A stretch of 64,000 bases of DNA, from positions 1 to 64,000 of the forward strand of contig JAAEAF010003093.1 of the NCBI GenBank assembly GCA_011037195.1, written 5' to 3'. Positions within the stretch are counted from its first letter, which is position 1; each line of letters starts with the position of its first letter. Source of the stretch: Triatoma infestans (taxonomy: Eukaryota > Arthropoda > Insecta > Hemiptera > Reduviidae). Under the pieces are notes generated by a model. The model was not told the DNA's origin and ran no database searches. It saw only the letters and a program-made list of their open reading frames with translations. Made by a program: the position numbers and the translations under genes. This document shows, piece by piece, positions 36,640-50,000 of the stretch.

Positions 36640-37195
36640 AGAACATCTGTCAGATTATAGACCTATATGGTGCAGACGGACGAGTTCGAGGGTGGAGAAG
36701 ACCAAGTGAGCGATATGTTCAGAGCAATTAGGAGGAGGTTCGGTTTGGGGTGGAATATGTTTAGAGGCAAGGTCAGACATCTATGTGTTCCGAGGGCCGA
36801 CGCTCAATGCACATAAGTCCATTACCGACATCCTCGAAGAATATGTGGTATCTTTTGGCCCGGTTATTGGCACCAATTCCTTTTTATGCAGGATAATGCC
36901 CGGCCACACATCGCAAATGTTGTATGAGACTACCTGGACGAGATTGGTACCTGGAGATTGCACCTTGGAGTGGCCAGCTCGCAGCCCGGACCTCAATCCT
37001 ATTGAGCGTCGGGACCAGTTTGGGACGTCCATCCGTCAACAACAGAACCCTCTATGTGACCTCCAAGAGCTGAGGACTGCCTTGGTACATCAATGGGATC
37101 AGATTCCTCAAGATCGAATAGCCAACCTTATTCGCAGTATGCCTACAAGAGTACAGGCCGTTATTCAAGCAAGGGGAGGCAACGCTCGGTACTAG
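36640..37195 (+). pseudogene. Tc1-like transposase C-terminal relic
   Basis: It reads, with frame changes, LYGADGRVRVWRRPSERYV, FxMQDNARPHIANVV (second catalytic Asp), EWPARSPDLNPIER (Glu), DQFGTSIRQQ and LVHQWDQIPQDRIANLIRSM, ending GGNARY and TAG at 37193-37195. A stop and a frameshift lie between the Asp and Glu blocks. A family distinct from the Tc1 element at 62275, and no terminal repeats were found. Confidence 0.85.
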
Positions 37196-37199
37196 AGAC

Positions 37200-37865
37200 T
37201 CAAATTTCATTAATTCAAAAATATAGAGGCGTTTATTTTTTGTTTGAAAATGATGTTTAAAAATGTTCATTTGCTTTATTTTACATTACAGATTTTTTTA
37301 AGATGTAGTTTTATTGTTTTTGTTCCTTTATTTGTGGTATCCTACAAACAGAATATGTCTCAGTATATTTAGGTAAAAAAAAAAAAAAAATTGCAAATTC
37401 TCTTCTGTTGGGAAAGAGATAACGACGAAATTCAAGGCACCGGTTTTTTTGACCGCCAGTCTACAATATTTAGAGGACAAAAACAAAAAAAAAAAGAAAA
37501 ACAAAAAAAAGAAAAATCGTTACAGAAAAAGACATTATTCTACTTTTAGTTAAACTATTCCTGAAAATAAATTTCAAATTTTTACCACATTTCGTTTTCA
37601 AGTTATGCTAGAAAGCTTTCGTTATTCTGTTAGGATTAGAAAGTTGTTATAATATTCGCTATGAATGAGGCTTTTGGAGGTAAAAAAAAATAATCCAAAT
37701 TGGATATCCTGTCAGTACAGAAGTGATCATGACAATTTAATTAATATAAATGAAAAGAAAATAAAAAGGATGAATGACTTTTAAATTGAACCCTAGAACC
37801 CAACGATGGAACTTGACAGCACCACCAATAAATTTGTTCTGTTCACATACGCATGCTGCACATGC
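37200..37865. other. Unannotated AT-rich stretch
   Basis: No gene was recognised; A-rich runs at 37374-37390 and 37484-37515. Confidence 0.4.
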
Positions 37866-38090
37866 GAACATCTTAAATAGATGTTGTGGTGGTGGTTGGT
37901 TCCGCAGAGCTGGAAAGCATCAGAGACATTTTCCATGGCAGCCTGCTTCATTTTGTGGTCATCGACCGGTTTCGGGGCGTTCGCCCATCTTCAGGATGCG
38001 TTTGTCAGACAGTGTGATAACACAGACTTGCACAGAGCAAATCAGTTTTTCCCTACGATCACACTCTCTGATCTTAAATAGATATTGGGG
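37866..38090 (-). repeat. Penelope-like/retrozyme-like unit with hammerhead
   Basis: A unit of about 205 bp lies between two copies of ATCTTAAATAGATRTTG (37870-37886 and 38073-38089). It holds CCAGCTCTGCGGAACCAACC, the hammerhead core at 37960-37998 and TTATCACACTGTCTGACAAA. The direct repeats at the ends suggest part of a tandem unit or a target duplication. Related sequences flank 48577-48848. Confidence 0.65.
37960..37998 (-). ncRNA. Type I hammerhead ribozyme, core and stems intact
   Basis: On the minus strand: CATC, CTGAAGA, stem II GGGC/GCCC around GAAC, GAAA, CCGGTC, then GATG. CATC pairs with GATG as stem I. Stem III is the self-complementary ACCGGT with no loop, so an active form would be a dimer. 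Predicted cleavage after the C at 37964. All strictly conserved core bases are present. Confidence 0.78.
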
Positions 38091-38091
38091 A

Positions 38092-38670
38092 GAGAGACTG
38101 AAGAGATTTTTAATACTCAAGCCACTTCAAAACTTCTTTTTATCCGATAAACGTACGTGATCGTAGGATTTCTCCTGACAGCAGTAATAGAAAGTAAAAA
38201 AGAAATCTTGCGCCAGAGTTACTGAAATTTTTTTGTTTAATGTACCAAATTTTGTCAATTATTTTAGAAGTTTGGGCAAAAACTCTAAAAGTCTTTTATA
38301 TAATTACAGATCTGTTATAAATGGTATAATCTAATCTAATTCAGGTAACAAAAAAACCAATACTAAATTTGATTTTTCTAGTAACCTCTATCAAGATAAT
38401 CAGTAAAATAAAGACCGGGATTTAAATGTTCATAAATGTTTATTTATAAAGAAAGATTCTAATAGTATTTTCTAAATCGTACATTAATTTAGGCCGTACA
38501 TTAAGTGATAGCTAATATCGTACTGTACGTATTATCCAAACAAAAGTTAGGTAATAAAAAATTAAATATCACAGTGAGTAATGCTACATAATGCACTGCT
38601 TGAAATCAAACGGATTATTATTTTAACTAAAATTATAATTATTTTAATGTATCTGAAAAAAAAAATATTA
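38092..38670. other. Unannotated; possible location of Ect2 3' UTR
   Basis: No gene seen. An isolated TAATCTAATCTAATT at 38331-38345 resembles the tail repeat of the RNase H LINE and of one SINE subtype. Confidence 0.35.
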
Positions 38671-38679
38671 GGTACTTAC

Positions 38680-38806
38680 AATATATCTGTCATAATCTTC
38701 TGAGTGATGCCACGCTAAGTGAGGAATGTTTACTCCGCCGAGTTGGTTGTACTGACATTGGTGCTACATACTGAGGTGGTGGTGGTGAATTATTGCCGGC
38801 AAGTTC
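38680..38806 (-). CDS. Ect2: Ect2 last coding exon with a splice donor just after the stop
   Basis: An acceptor lies at 38807-38808 after a pyrimidine-rich tract. The frame reads ELAGNNSPPPPQYVAPMSV, then a basic Ser-rich end finishing LRRL and TGA at 38690-38692. Ten bases after the stop there is a strong donor, GTAAGTACC (GT at 38678-38679). The exon as a splicing unit is therefore 38680-38806, and the 3' UTR should continue in another exon at a lower coordinate that I could not identify. The exon assignment rests on phase, splice sites and composition, not on a conserved domain. Confidence 0.6.
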
Positions 38807-40971
38807 CTTAAAAATAAAATAAGAATGTTTAATATATCTTTCTATTAAAATGTTATATAACAAAAACTAATTATTAGGCTAAATAGAAAACAAAATCGTT
38901 GATGTTTTTTTGTAACTCACAAAAACCTGCAATTATAACCACAATATGATCCTGTGAGTTGATCAATTATAACAAAAAAATGTTTATTTGTATAAAACAT
39001 TTCAGTTAAGTAAATATACTATTTCGAAAATAGAACATAACCATTTTTCAAAAAATATCTAGTATGACACAATCTCACGATATTTTTGTTTTTTTAATGC
39101 AATTCCCATTACTTATTATTCAAACTTGAAATTATACTAAATTTACCAGACAAAACCTTACTCAAAAAAATGACAACTGAGGGAAGCGGAACTTACAGCT
39201 CCCCTAAGAATCCTACCTAAAATCTACTACTTACTCGGCGAAAAAAATTTCAAACGAAACTGAAGGTCTAATTAGCCTAAGGAGTAATTTGTAGACCAAA
39301 TTCCAAGAAACTCTTTGGTAACTTTATCGAGAAAATCGTAATAAACAAAAAAAAAAAAAAGACGTTCAGTGAGGGTACACTTCTAATCAAACGATTTTCT
39401 TAAAACTCGGGAAATTTGGGGAAAAATGTAAATCTTATTAATATTATATAGATGATAGCATCATATAATATATGTAAAAGAAACTTTAGAGGAAAACCTG
39501 ACGTCACTTCTCCCCTAAAATGAATTTTTCCCTGAAAATGTTTTCAAATAAATGTTGTAGCACTTGATATGTATAGTCTATATATATCAAGTTTAAGGAA
39601 AATCATTGGAGCCACTTACCAGAAAATGGTAAACAAAAAATAAATAAATAATCCATCCGGTAAAAACAGTATTTCAGGAATTTGACCAAAACCTGGATGC
39701 CTGTTGGGAACACACACAAAATATTTCTAAAACCCATTTTTTCGGACTAACCGGGAACCGCAAAACGTATGTCCGGTGAAATCTTGAAAATTTGCCACGA
39801 TCACAATATTTCCTCTTATCGGCAGTAAGCAATAAAAGTCCATACCTCTCATATAAGGAAATGTGGACTAGCCTGCATTCCTGGGTTATCCCACCTAAAC
39901 CAAGTAAATTTATAAAGCGAAATTTCAACCTCACACAGCCACTTGCAGAAATAACTGATTTGTGCAACTATTGGAATAGTATACCAAAGATAATCTTTAA
40001 TTCAAATCTTTCTCTGTTAACGAATATAATGAATTTTTAACCCAAGAAAACGCAAAATCAATCCTTTTATTATTTATGGAAGTAAGACCAGAAACCATAA
40101 GCAAAAATATGGAAATAACTGATACGGATGTTTAAGTAAAACTTTTACAACCTATGATGAGTATCTTTCATAACCTAAGATGAGTTGATTGTAAACTAGA
40201 GAGACAAAGAAGAGATTGACATAATTTTTTAAAGTTATTAATGAACTGAATGTTCTAAATAATATGTGAAGCAGTTAACTGCAAAAAACCAAACAAAACA
40301 CTACGATTGCTTTCAAAAATAAAATCCCTTTAGGTTATTACAAAAATTTGGTCTTACCTCCTTTTTTTTATAGTTTCTCAAAAATAATATTAGGTTTAAA
40401 TAAATTAAAAATTTCGTAATTTAGTGGAACAAAAATTGCTTCTATTTACGTTTTATTAAAATTTACTATCAAAATAGGTTATGGAACTAAATGGTGTTTA
40501 ATATAAATCGACTTTAATTACTCAAATTAGTTACAATCGATTAAAAACTAGTTGAATTAGTTTCATTATCTATCAGGGATCTTCTACCATGATATGAATT
40601 GATCCTATTCAATGTTATCAGTATGTGGCTAGAAAAAATCCAACTAATTGCCTAAAAGTATGAAGATGCACGCATTTTGCCTGCCAAAAATAAAAATCAG
40701 TTGTGAAACCCTCACACAACTTTCTCTTACTGCGATTTACTTATTATAACTGACTAATCCTGATCTGACATAATGTAATTCTCACTAGATGTTTATTTGT
40801 CTTCAGGATACTGGAATCTAAACTTTATTAAATCTACTTTTTTGGGAAATGCATAACCTTACTCCTCCCCCAAATCCTCTCTTAAATGAAATTCCTCGGG
40901 AACTATTTCAAATAATAGTCTTTGTATTTTGGTATAACTAGTTTAATATAATTCATTGGTATGTTTTTGCA

Positions 40972-41046
<75 letters not shown>

Positions 41047-44000
41047 GTTCAATAAAATTGCACTCCCGGACAAACCAATTTTCTTCAAAATCGGAATTAC
41101 ATTTCATTGTAATTAATATTATGTAGATGATAGAATGAGATAATAAACTGAAATAACACTTTAGAGGGAAACATAAATCCCATCCTGCCCCCAAATCCCC
41201 TCGTAAATGAATTTTCCCGGAAAAATGTATCAAATAAAAGTTGCTCTTTATAAGTGTAGTTAATATTCCAAGTTCAAAGTTAATCGCAAAAAAAAAAAAC
41301 TGAAAAATCCATTTACTTCCGGTTGACCGACTTCCATCAGAACATTATTGTCAGGTTCCATGCGAGTACTTAAAACTAAATATTAAGTTTAAACGTTCTG
41401 CCCTTTCCGTTTCTGAGTTATGCTGACCATACATAAATAAATACGCAGATACATATACGTATATAATATATAATATATATATATAGACCAAGTTCTAGAA
41501 ACTATGTCAGTAAGAGAAAGTAAAAAGCATTGGTAACCAAACGCGATTTGATAAATACAAATATATTTGTGTATATGAATTTAATATATCCTTGTTTCTT
41601 TTTTTTTTTAGAGCATTTAACTTAACACAAATATTGAACTATAACTATGTAATAATATAATTACACTGATGTTTGTGCAGCTAGCCAGCCTCATCTGTGC
41701 CAATTGTGTCGCTGGTGTCAAGTTTGTGGTAGAACCGAATGGTGACATCATTGTTGACATAGCACGTTTCAATTTACTTGGTGTTTTATTGAAACTTAAT
41801 GCCCTACCAACTTTCATCCTTGTTCTTGACGCAAATCTGTAATTGTTGATGAAAAAAAAATGCTTATGTCGTTTCCAATTAAAAAAAAAAAAAGAAATCA
41901 AGTAAATTAAAAGAAAGAATGAAGAAGCTCTTTTTCTACAATTAATAGTAAAAAGCAAATAGCTGAAAATGAAATGAAGAAAATAAAATAAATAAAAGCA
42001 AACATGAAAGAGTGCTGGACAGACGAGGTTAAGGATAGAAAAGCAAATAAAACAGCAAAGTGAATAAAGATTTATTTTAAACAACAATATAAGAAACAAC
42101 TATGAAAGAGCAAAAATATACTAAAATTTAAAGCAACAAATAATAATGGCCTAATTTGTAGAACAAGCCTTGAGTGGGTTAAAATAAATAATTATACAAA
42201 GATCTTTACTAACTTAAAAGCTTTGCCCAAAGTACCAAGGCAAACATCACTTGTTTCAATGTCCAGCGTTTGCGGATCCAAAGATGCAAAGAAATTTTCC
42301 TATAAATAAAAGTAATCTATCAATAATGTCAAGAAAAAAAAACAAAAATTTGTTTAATAAAAACATATTATTTTAAAAATAATACTTACTGCATCAGCTT
42401 GACATGCATTATTAGCTGTGTGCCGACAGAGTGTCTTTAAAAAGGTGATTTTATCTACTTCATCATCAGTAATTGTAAAAGAAAATAGCTTTTCTTTCAG
42501 ATCTTGTGTAGAACGACACATAAGGGCGAATACTTTGTGGCATTCTGAGGAAAATAATTAGTGGGTTTTCAACAAAGTAATGATCTGATTTCTTTTAATG
42601 TGCATAATAAGGAGTTGTCGTTGAAACCTAGTGCTGAGGTGGAAGACTGTCTCCCACCCATCCATAATAGAAAGAAGAATTATTTTCAGAAATTCATGAG
42701 ATCAACGGCTTCTAGGTAGAATAGTTTCAGATTTGCGCTTTTCCATTAACTTATTAAGAAAAAAAGCTCTCCTCTATTTTCAAGCCGCCTATCACACAAT
42801 CACTATAGATGAATCCACATGATTGATAATAATAATTACAAAATTTATTTCTATCTACGTTATTTTGAGCAAATGGAACCGGTTTTAAAAATAATTTTTA
42901 AAATATCTCTGCTTTTCGAATATTTTAGCCCATACGGAGACTTTTTAACATATTGTCAAGAATTCTGAAAATGAGCAAACACCCAATCTGGTCAATAACT
43001 AGGTCAAAATGAGCAGACTATCACGGAATATCTCGTATATTTTCCACAATTGCGAATCCAATCACCACTTGTGTTTATATAATTTCTACTTTTGTTCTAG
43101 AAAATCCATCTCTAAATTTTGGCTTTTTTTATTTTGAAACATGTACATGCAATTAAAATATGTATCCAACTTGTTCTTCGATCCCGTAAAGAACTTCTTT
43201 TATATCTGACCGCTTCAAAACTTCCATTAATCTCTAAGTTGTATTCTGAACCGCTGGATACGCATAGATAAGTTGTATTATACTATCATTTAGTTCTTTA
43301 GCCGGCTAATTAATCGCATCGTATGTGTTTCGCGGTTAGCCTCTGCCCACATCAACCTGTTGTGCCTCAGTTGAACATTATCTTTTTCGAAACGTAGCAA
43401 GTATAAATCAATAAGAAAAATGTGAATCCAATTTAGACGACTTCAGTACTCATATAAATTCTAACTGAAGAAAGTTTGAGCGCAAATCCATGAAAGCTTT
43501 TGAGAAAAATGCGAAAACTTTCAAAATCATCATCTTTCTACATTAAAATAAAGTATACATAGATTCAAAAATAAGAGGAAGTAATTTGGCTAATTACCAT
43601 CAGTTTCTTTAATATCGATTACTTTTTTAATGGTTGCCAATGGCATTAATTTTATATGTTTGTATGGCTTGCCATTTTGAAGTTTCCCCGTGACGGCTGT
43701 ATTTGGACTTTTGAGCGAATTGAAAGCTTTTGATCTTTTCTTACATACCTAAAAAAAATAATATAATAAAAATTTGTTTGGTGCTTATTAAATGTGATTT
43801 AAATCAAGGGCGAGAGACTACATACCTCTAAAACATCTGTAAAAAGGTAAAAAACTAATGGATCGCCTCTACCGCTTAATCCGTCACTTAATTCCATTAT
43901 ATCGCAACGACTAATAAAATTTCTATGCGAAGATACTAAATGTGGCTGGAAAGAAATAATTTGTATAACAAAATATATAAATTTTTTAAAACTTTTCATT

Positions 44001-47000
44001 ACCTCTGATGAAAGTAATATAAGAGAAATTTTAATTTAGTGATATACTTACAGGACAATTATCAATTTCATTAAAAATATCAAACATAACCATTTGACCT
44101 TCAGTTCGTCTTTTATCTTCATTAATATGAGTCATAACTTCACGAACTGAACTTAAAGCATTTTCTAAAGCAGCATGGTCACTGTTACTCTTAGAAGTAT
44201 GCTTCAAAGTATCTAAAACAGAAAAATTATTTTACAAAAATTTTAACTGTAATTACGTGTGTACGAAGCAATGAGGCAACTGCCATCCTCATCAATTACT
44301 TAACTCGTTATCATAGTAAATAAAATAAATGTTAATAATATTTACTCAAACATACCATTAAGCAAAAGAGATATGCTCGGTAGTCTTTGAACAGGCCTAA
44401 TAAGAAGCTCTTGTAAACTTTGGCGGCCACATTCAGCTCTTGTTTGCCTTGCTTTCAAAAAAGCATGAAACCGAGGTTTACTTTCATCACATTTAATTAA
44501 CATTTCTCTCGTATTTTCAAAAAAATTAACAAAAGGTGGATATGCTTTCATTAAATCAGGTGCCTAAAAAATTAATAATAAAGCAATAAAATATTACGTT
44601 AACTGAGCTGTGGAAATTGTTAATGTATAATCATTTTCATAGGGGGGGGAAGAGTGCTCTGAAAAAGAAAGAAAGAACCAATAACTTTACAATTACCAAA
44701 CAGGAAAGGGATCAGCTAAGTGGTAGCGCACTGGACTAGTAACGCGGAGTCCCGGATTCGAGTCCAGTAGTGCTGCTCTTAGATTTTCTCTTCCTAGCAG
44801 CCTCTACAGCTCACTGTCCGGTGATGGCAGTGTCGTCTGCAACGAGAGAACACTGTCTGGAGGCCGGCAGGGAACTGAGAAGGCTCCGGGCGCCTTGACT
44901 TTATATGTTAAATTAAAAAAAAACTAACAAAACTAATTATTAACCTAATCTATGTAGATATCTGTACGTAATTATATCGACTTCACATCGATATAACTGT
45001 TTTTACTTTCTGTTATTACTGAAAGAAGAATTAGGGCCTATTGCCAAATTTTCATAATTGAGTGTTCAGTGTTTCTGTCCATAAAGTTTATGTTAAAAGT
45101 AAATTTTAGGAATTGGTGTGTCTTTGTTTATGTGGTCAGTAAAAACTCAAAAACGGAAAACCGTTGAAAGTTCAAACTACTTTCTTCTTCATTTCGTGGA
45201 AACCGGAATATTAAAGTACACTACAAAATAAGTTCACCTAACGATATATTCAGCGTGACTAAAGTGTTGCAATTAACTACAAAATATGTACTCAGGATGA
45301 TAAATTTAGTGCTTCTAACAACAGTTGATCCTGTATCAAATTACTTTGTCCGCACAGTAAAAACGGACTTTTAATTTACTGTCATCAATGTAATAACTTA
45401 GGTTTAGTTGCCTTTTCTATTAGTTTTTCGTACAGTTACATAAACAATAATACAGCGATCTGGTGTCTTAATTGTTTCCCTCTCTCGTTCTTTTTTTGGC
45501 GAAAAAAAAAACACTCTACAAATTTGATTTTATGAAAATAAATTAAATTAAAGGTCATTTTAATTAACAAAAATAATAATTCAGTCAATATTAATAAGCA
45601 ATTCATTGAGACTTTCTCTTACAAATCTTCTCAATTTGCAATAGGCAAGTCTGTTTCAAACAGGAATTTTAATGACACATTTTATTATTCTTCATATGTA
45701 GTAGAGGAGAAACCTTATAATGCATTGAAAATTGCAGGTAAGGGAGCTACAAACGTTGATACATATGCGCGCAGTAAGTACATAAAACTAATGGGCAATG
45801 TTTGAACCCTTTTCGAAAAAAATATGAAAGAATGAAAAATACTTCCTATATGCTCTAAAAAGGGCAATTTTTCATTTTTAGATATAAAAAAAAAAAGGCT
45901 TTGAAGGGATTTAATTGGTTTAGGGAAGATATGGGTAGGGAATGGAAGGTACTATCGGCTTGAGTACAGAAAGAAGACAAATACTAAAGGCGCGTTCTCA
46001 CGAGTCAAGTTTAGTTGTCCGATTTTAGTTGATCAGCAAAAGTTGAATGCGACTTGAATCAGTTTTGGTTCATACGTTTCAAATGAAATCGATCAAGCCG
46101 TTTCAATTAACGACAGGGAGCACTCTATGAGTTGAAAGCAAACTGAGAAGCCAATTGGGCGATCCGAACACTTGTCAATACTTGAAAGATGGCGGGTTCA
46201 ACTGAAAGATGCGTCATACTTGAACAATAAAGTTTGACTCGGTCCACTAAAAAGTTGATCAACTTTATTGAAAGAAAAGGTTCTCACTAGGTCCTCATTC
46301 AACTTCTGTTGATCAACTAAAGTCGGTCAACTAAACTTGACTCGTGAGAATGCGCCCTAAGCGATAATCAAAGTCCTCAATTCAGAATAAATCAAATAAG
46401 CGACTACAAAATTGGGAATACTTACAAACTTAAGAAATATATTGCCTATTGAAACATCTTCAGCCCAATTTTGGGCAGCAAAACGTAATTCTTCTAACAT
46501 TTGACAATGTGCCTGATAAATTGGTGGTAAATTTCCAAAAATAATTCTTAATTCAGTTGCATTTAATAATTGATCTTCACCTTCAAGCATTTCTTCCAAC
46601 GGTGCCTTAAAAAGCTAGAATAACATTTTCAATTTTAATATTTCTCTCAAAGAAGCTCAAAATTAAAACACATATACATATTTATATACTTACAGTCATT
46701 ATGGTATTGAGTATTCCTACATAGTTTGATTCAGTTTGCAATAATTCCAAAAATACTTGATGCCTAGCACTGAGATTTTTTCTAGGAGTTTCTGGTGCTT
46801 CCCCTTCAGAATCTAATGGTTTAAAGCACAAATCAATGAATATGATTATAAATTAACGGTTTAAAAGTAAAACAATAATTATTAATATGACTGTTAAGAA
46901 TTTTTTTTTTTTTAATTTATGCGCTCGTGATTATAAAAATGACTTGTCATACATTATGAAAGTTAGCTAAGCTGCTAAAGTCAAGATTTTCATAAATTAA

Positions 47001-50000
47001 GACTTTTTTTTGTTGTTAAGGAGAAGGTAAGAATACAGCCTCAAATAATTATAACATTCAATTAATATTTTTAATTTCTTTAACTTTAGGATGGTAATTT
47101 CAAAGAATAATATTGACAGAATTATTTATGTACCTTCAAGATGGGTGTGCGAACTAGAATCAAGAAAAGATCCAGCACTACAACTAAGTAGCGTAGCATC
47201 AGTTACTGAAGATCTTCTTTTAACTGGATCTAATAATGGCGACGAAGCTGGAGAAGATGGCGCACCTATAATTTTACAAGCAGTTTGACGCAGGCGTTTC
47301 CTTTTCCTACCTCTGATAGATCCTGGCGTAGACCCGACAGATAATCTTGGAGTAGTACTGCCTCCAACACTCTAAATAAATTGAAATAATTGATGCTAAT
47401 TAAATGAATTACTGTTCAATAGAAATATAATATATAAAACGATATAATTATTGATACTCTATACAAGGTGAATTCACATACCTCTTGAAATAGATGTTCC
47501 TTTTCTGGCACGCAGCCTTCATTTTGTACAGATGCCCAGAACCATTCTGCCTTAACAAGGTGAGCCATTGGTGGTACTTGCGATGGAGCTGAAGTTATCG
47601 TGGATTCATCAACCACCTAAATAAAATTATTTAGCAAAATAGAGTGACAAAACCTATTTTCGATTTAAAATAAATAGATTTCTTAGCCGCAAGTGATTCT
47701 TAATAATGGAAGGCGGTTCTAAGTAACCTCCGCCCAGGTTCATCAAAGAGTTAACGAATTTGTTCATTTGAAAATATTGGAACCAAACTTAAGAAATCTA
47801 TCAGAGACAAAATGGCATCAATACTTTTACAACAGTGAACCAGAATTATAAAATCAAAACTTGTAAAGAGAAACAGGAATACTTTTTCTTTATTACATTA
47901 AAGTTTGTATTTAATGTTTTACCCTCAAGAAATGAAGCCCTCAATATATGGTAAACCAATAATGATTACGAAAATGGCGTAAAAAAACTAAAAAAAAAAA
48001 ATACAGTGAAGTCCACAATGTCAACTCTAAGATGCGTAGAAGTTTACATAATTGAAGTTTATTTATTATATTAATGCCAAAATTGTAATTGTTGCAACTT
48101 ACACTTCTTCACTTTTTCAAAAATCTAAGGAAGCTGAGATAATTGTATTTGACATTTAGATGTAATATGTTTCTTTTTTATCAAAGTTTAAAGAAATACA
48201 ATGTTCATGAAACAAAAATGAACTTGCTGTTGAAAAAGTTGAGATGAAAAAATATTTCATAGACACAATACAACAATAAGTAAAGTACAATATTAAGAAA
48301 ACAATTATTACTTACCAATTAATTAATTCAAGAACCCCAAAAAATTGAAGTTAAGAAAATGGTTCATGCAATGTTATTATCTAAGTCTACAATAGTACAT
48401 GCAGGTGATGGAGATGTAAGTATAATTACATGAAGGAAAGAAAGGAATAAAGGTTACAGAGAGGGAATTTTCAACAATAAAATTTATACTTTACATAAAT
48501 TCTATATAGGATGTACTCAAGAAATCACTTAAAGAAACATTCAACAAACTAACGAAATAAAGAAATCTTGAGGCTTTTTTTTGTGGTCATCGACCGGCTT
48601 CGGGCGTTCGCCCATCTTCAGGATGCGTTTGTCAAACAGTGTGATAACATACATTTGCACAGAGCAAATTTAGTTTATAAACTAAATTTAGTGTATAAAT
48701 TATTTGTATAAAACATGTTATCACACTGTTTGACAAACGCATCCTGAAGATGGGCGAACGCCCCGAAACCGGTCGATGACCACAAAAAGAAGCTGGCTAC
48801 CATGGAAAATATCTCTGATGCTTTCCAGCCCTGCGGAACCAACCACAATAGCAAAAGAATATTTAAATCTGATGTGAAAATGTACGAGAGGGTAAAGAAT
48901 ATATATCTAATGTACATTTTATAACAAAACGATGTAGTAGAATTAAATAGAAATCCGAATGGAAGGATGTAAGATTTATATGCATACTCAGCTTCCAGTT
49001 TTGGTTAGCAATAATCCATTTTGCTGGTAATTCTGGACTGGTAGATATAAAGAGGTTTAGGCAAAAATCATCCGACCTAGATTCATAGCACCTGTGAGTT
49101 CTATGTTAGCAGATTGTATAGGTGGTCATCTATAAGATTCGCAAATGCGAATGAAAGAAACAATGATGTGTGTTGAGCTGATATTTGCATTTGGTTACAT
49201 TAAACTTAATCCTAATTGTGTAATAAAAATTCTTGTCTCTATAAATGCAGCAACTATACCTAAAATCCATTATAAAGAAAGCGTACTACAATAGATTGGA
49301 AAAACCAGTGAATTCTCTATACTAAATAACAAAATGATAAATAAATCTAATAGACTATTAGAAAAGCTAATTAAATATGAGTAAAGAAATCTATGGAATA
49401 ACAAGCCACATAATCATAAATAAGCCATAAACACTAATTTAAAGTACTAAAGCAAGACATTTCAAACAGTACAATATCAAGCTTAGAACTGCAAACTCGA
49501 AATAATAACATTTCCCTTAGAGTAAACATAAAAAAAAAATCGAAGTATTAAGACTAGATCCCCAATCAACAAAAGCTCAAGCATTTGGTTACTTCTGAAG
49601 TTTCTATGGTAAAATGATCACTATTACTCAAATAAAAGCATTTAAACACTCTGCGTAAATATTTTCTATCTATGATTTCCAAAAATAAATAAATAAAAAA
49701 CATAAGAAACCTTTTAAACTACTCGGTGTAATAAAATAAATTAAATAAAAAACAAAGTACCAATTCATTTATGTGACATTCTTCCTTTCCCTCGGTTTCA
49801 TTGGTTACACCATTTTTGCTTGAAATAATTTGTTGGGTAGGGGTATCTGCTTTACTACCCAAATTCACATCTAAATTTGACAGCCATCTGGTCAAAACAT
49901 TATTAGTTTTTAGTCTTAATGAACGTCTAACCATATTCAAACGTGTCGGTGTTTTAAAAATATGTCTGTCCCTAGTTGGTGATTCCGTCTTATTCAGTTT

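Larger units (their letters stand above)
48577..48848. repeat. Inverted pair of hammerhead-bearing Penelope-like repeats in Ect2 intron 7
   Basis: The left arm (about 48577-48655, minus sense) and right arm (48710-48848, plus sense) are inverted copies of the unit at 37866-38090: TTATCACACTGTTTGACAAA, hammerhead, ATGACCACAAA. The right arm continues to CCAGCCCTGCGGAACCAACC. The centre is a perfect 24-bp palindrome at 48666-48689 (half site AAATTTAGTTTA). Confidence 0.8.

Noticed and set aside
40903..41233. Phe-rich open frames on the minus strand
   Set aside because: They are the translation of the 72-base A run within a repeat.
47091..47288. 65-codon plus-strand open frame
   Set aside because: It is antisense to Ect2 exon 9, whose minus-strand frame joins its neighbours in phase.
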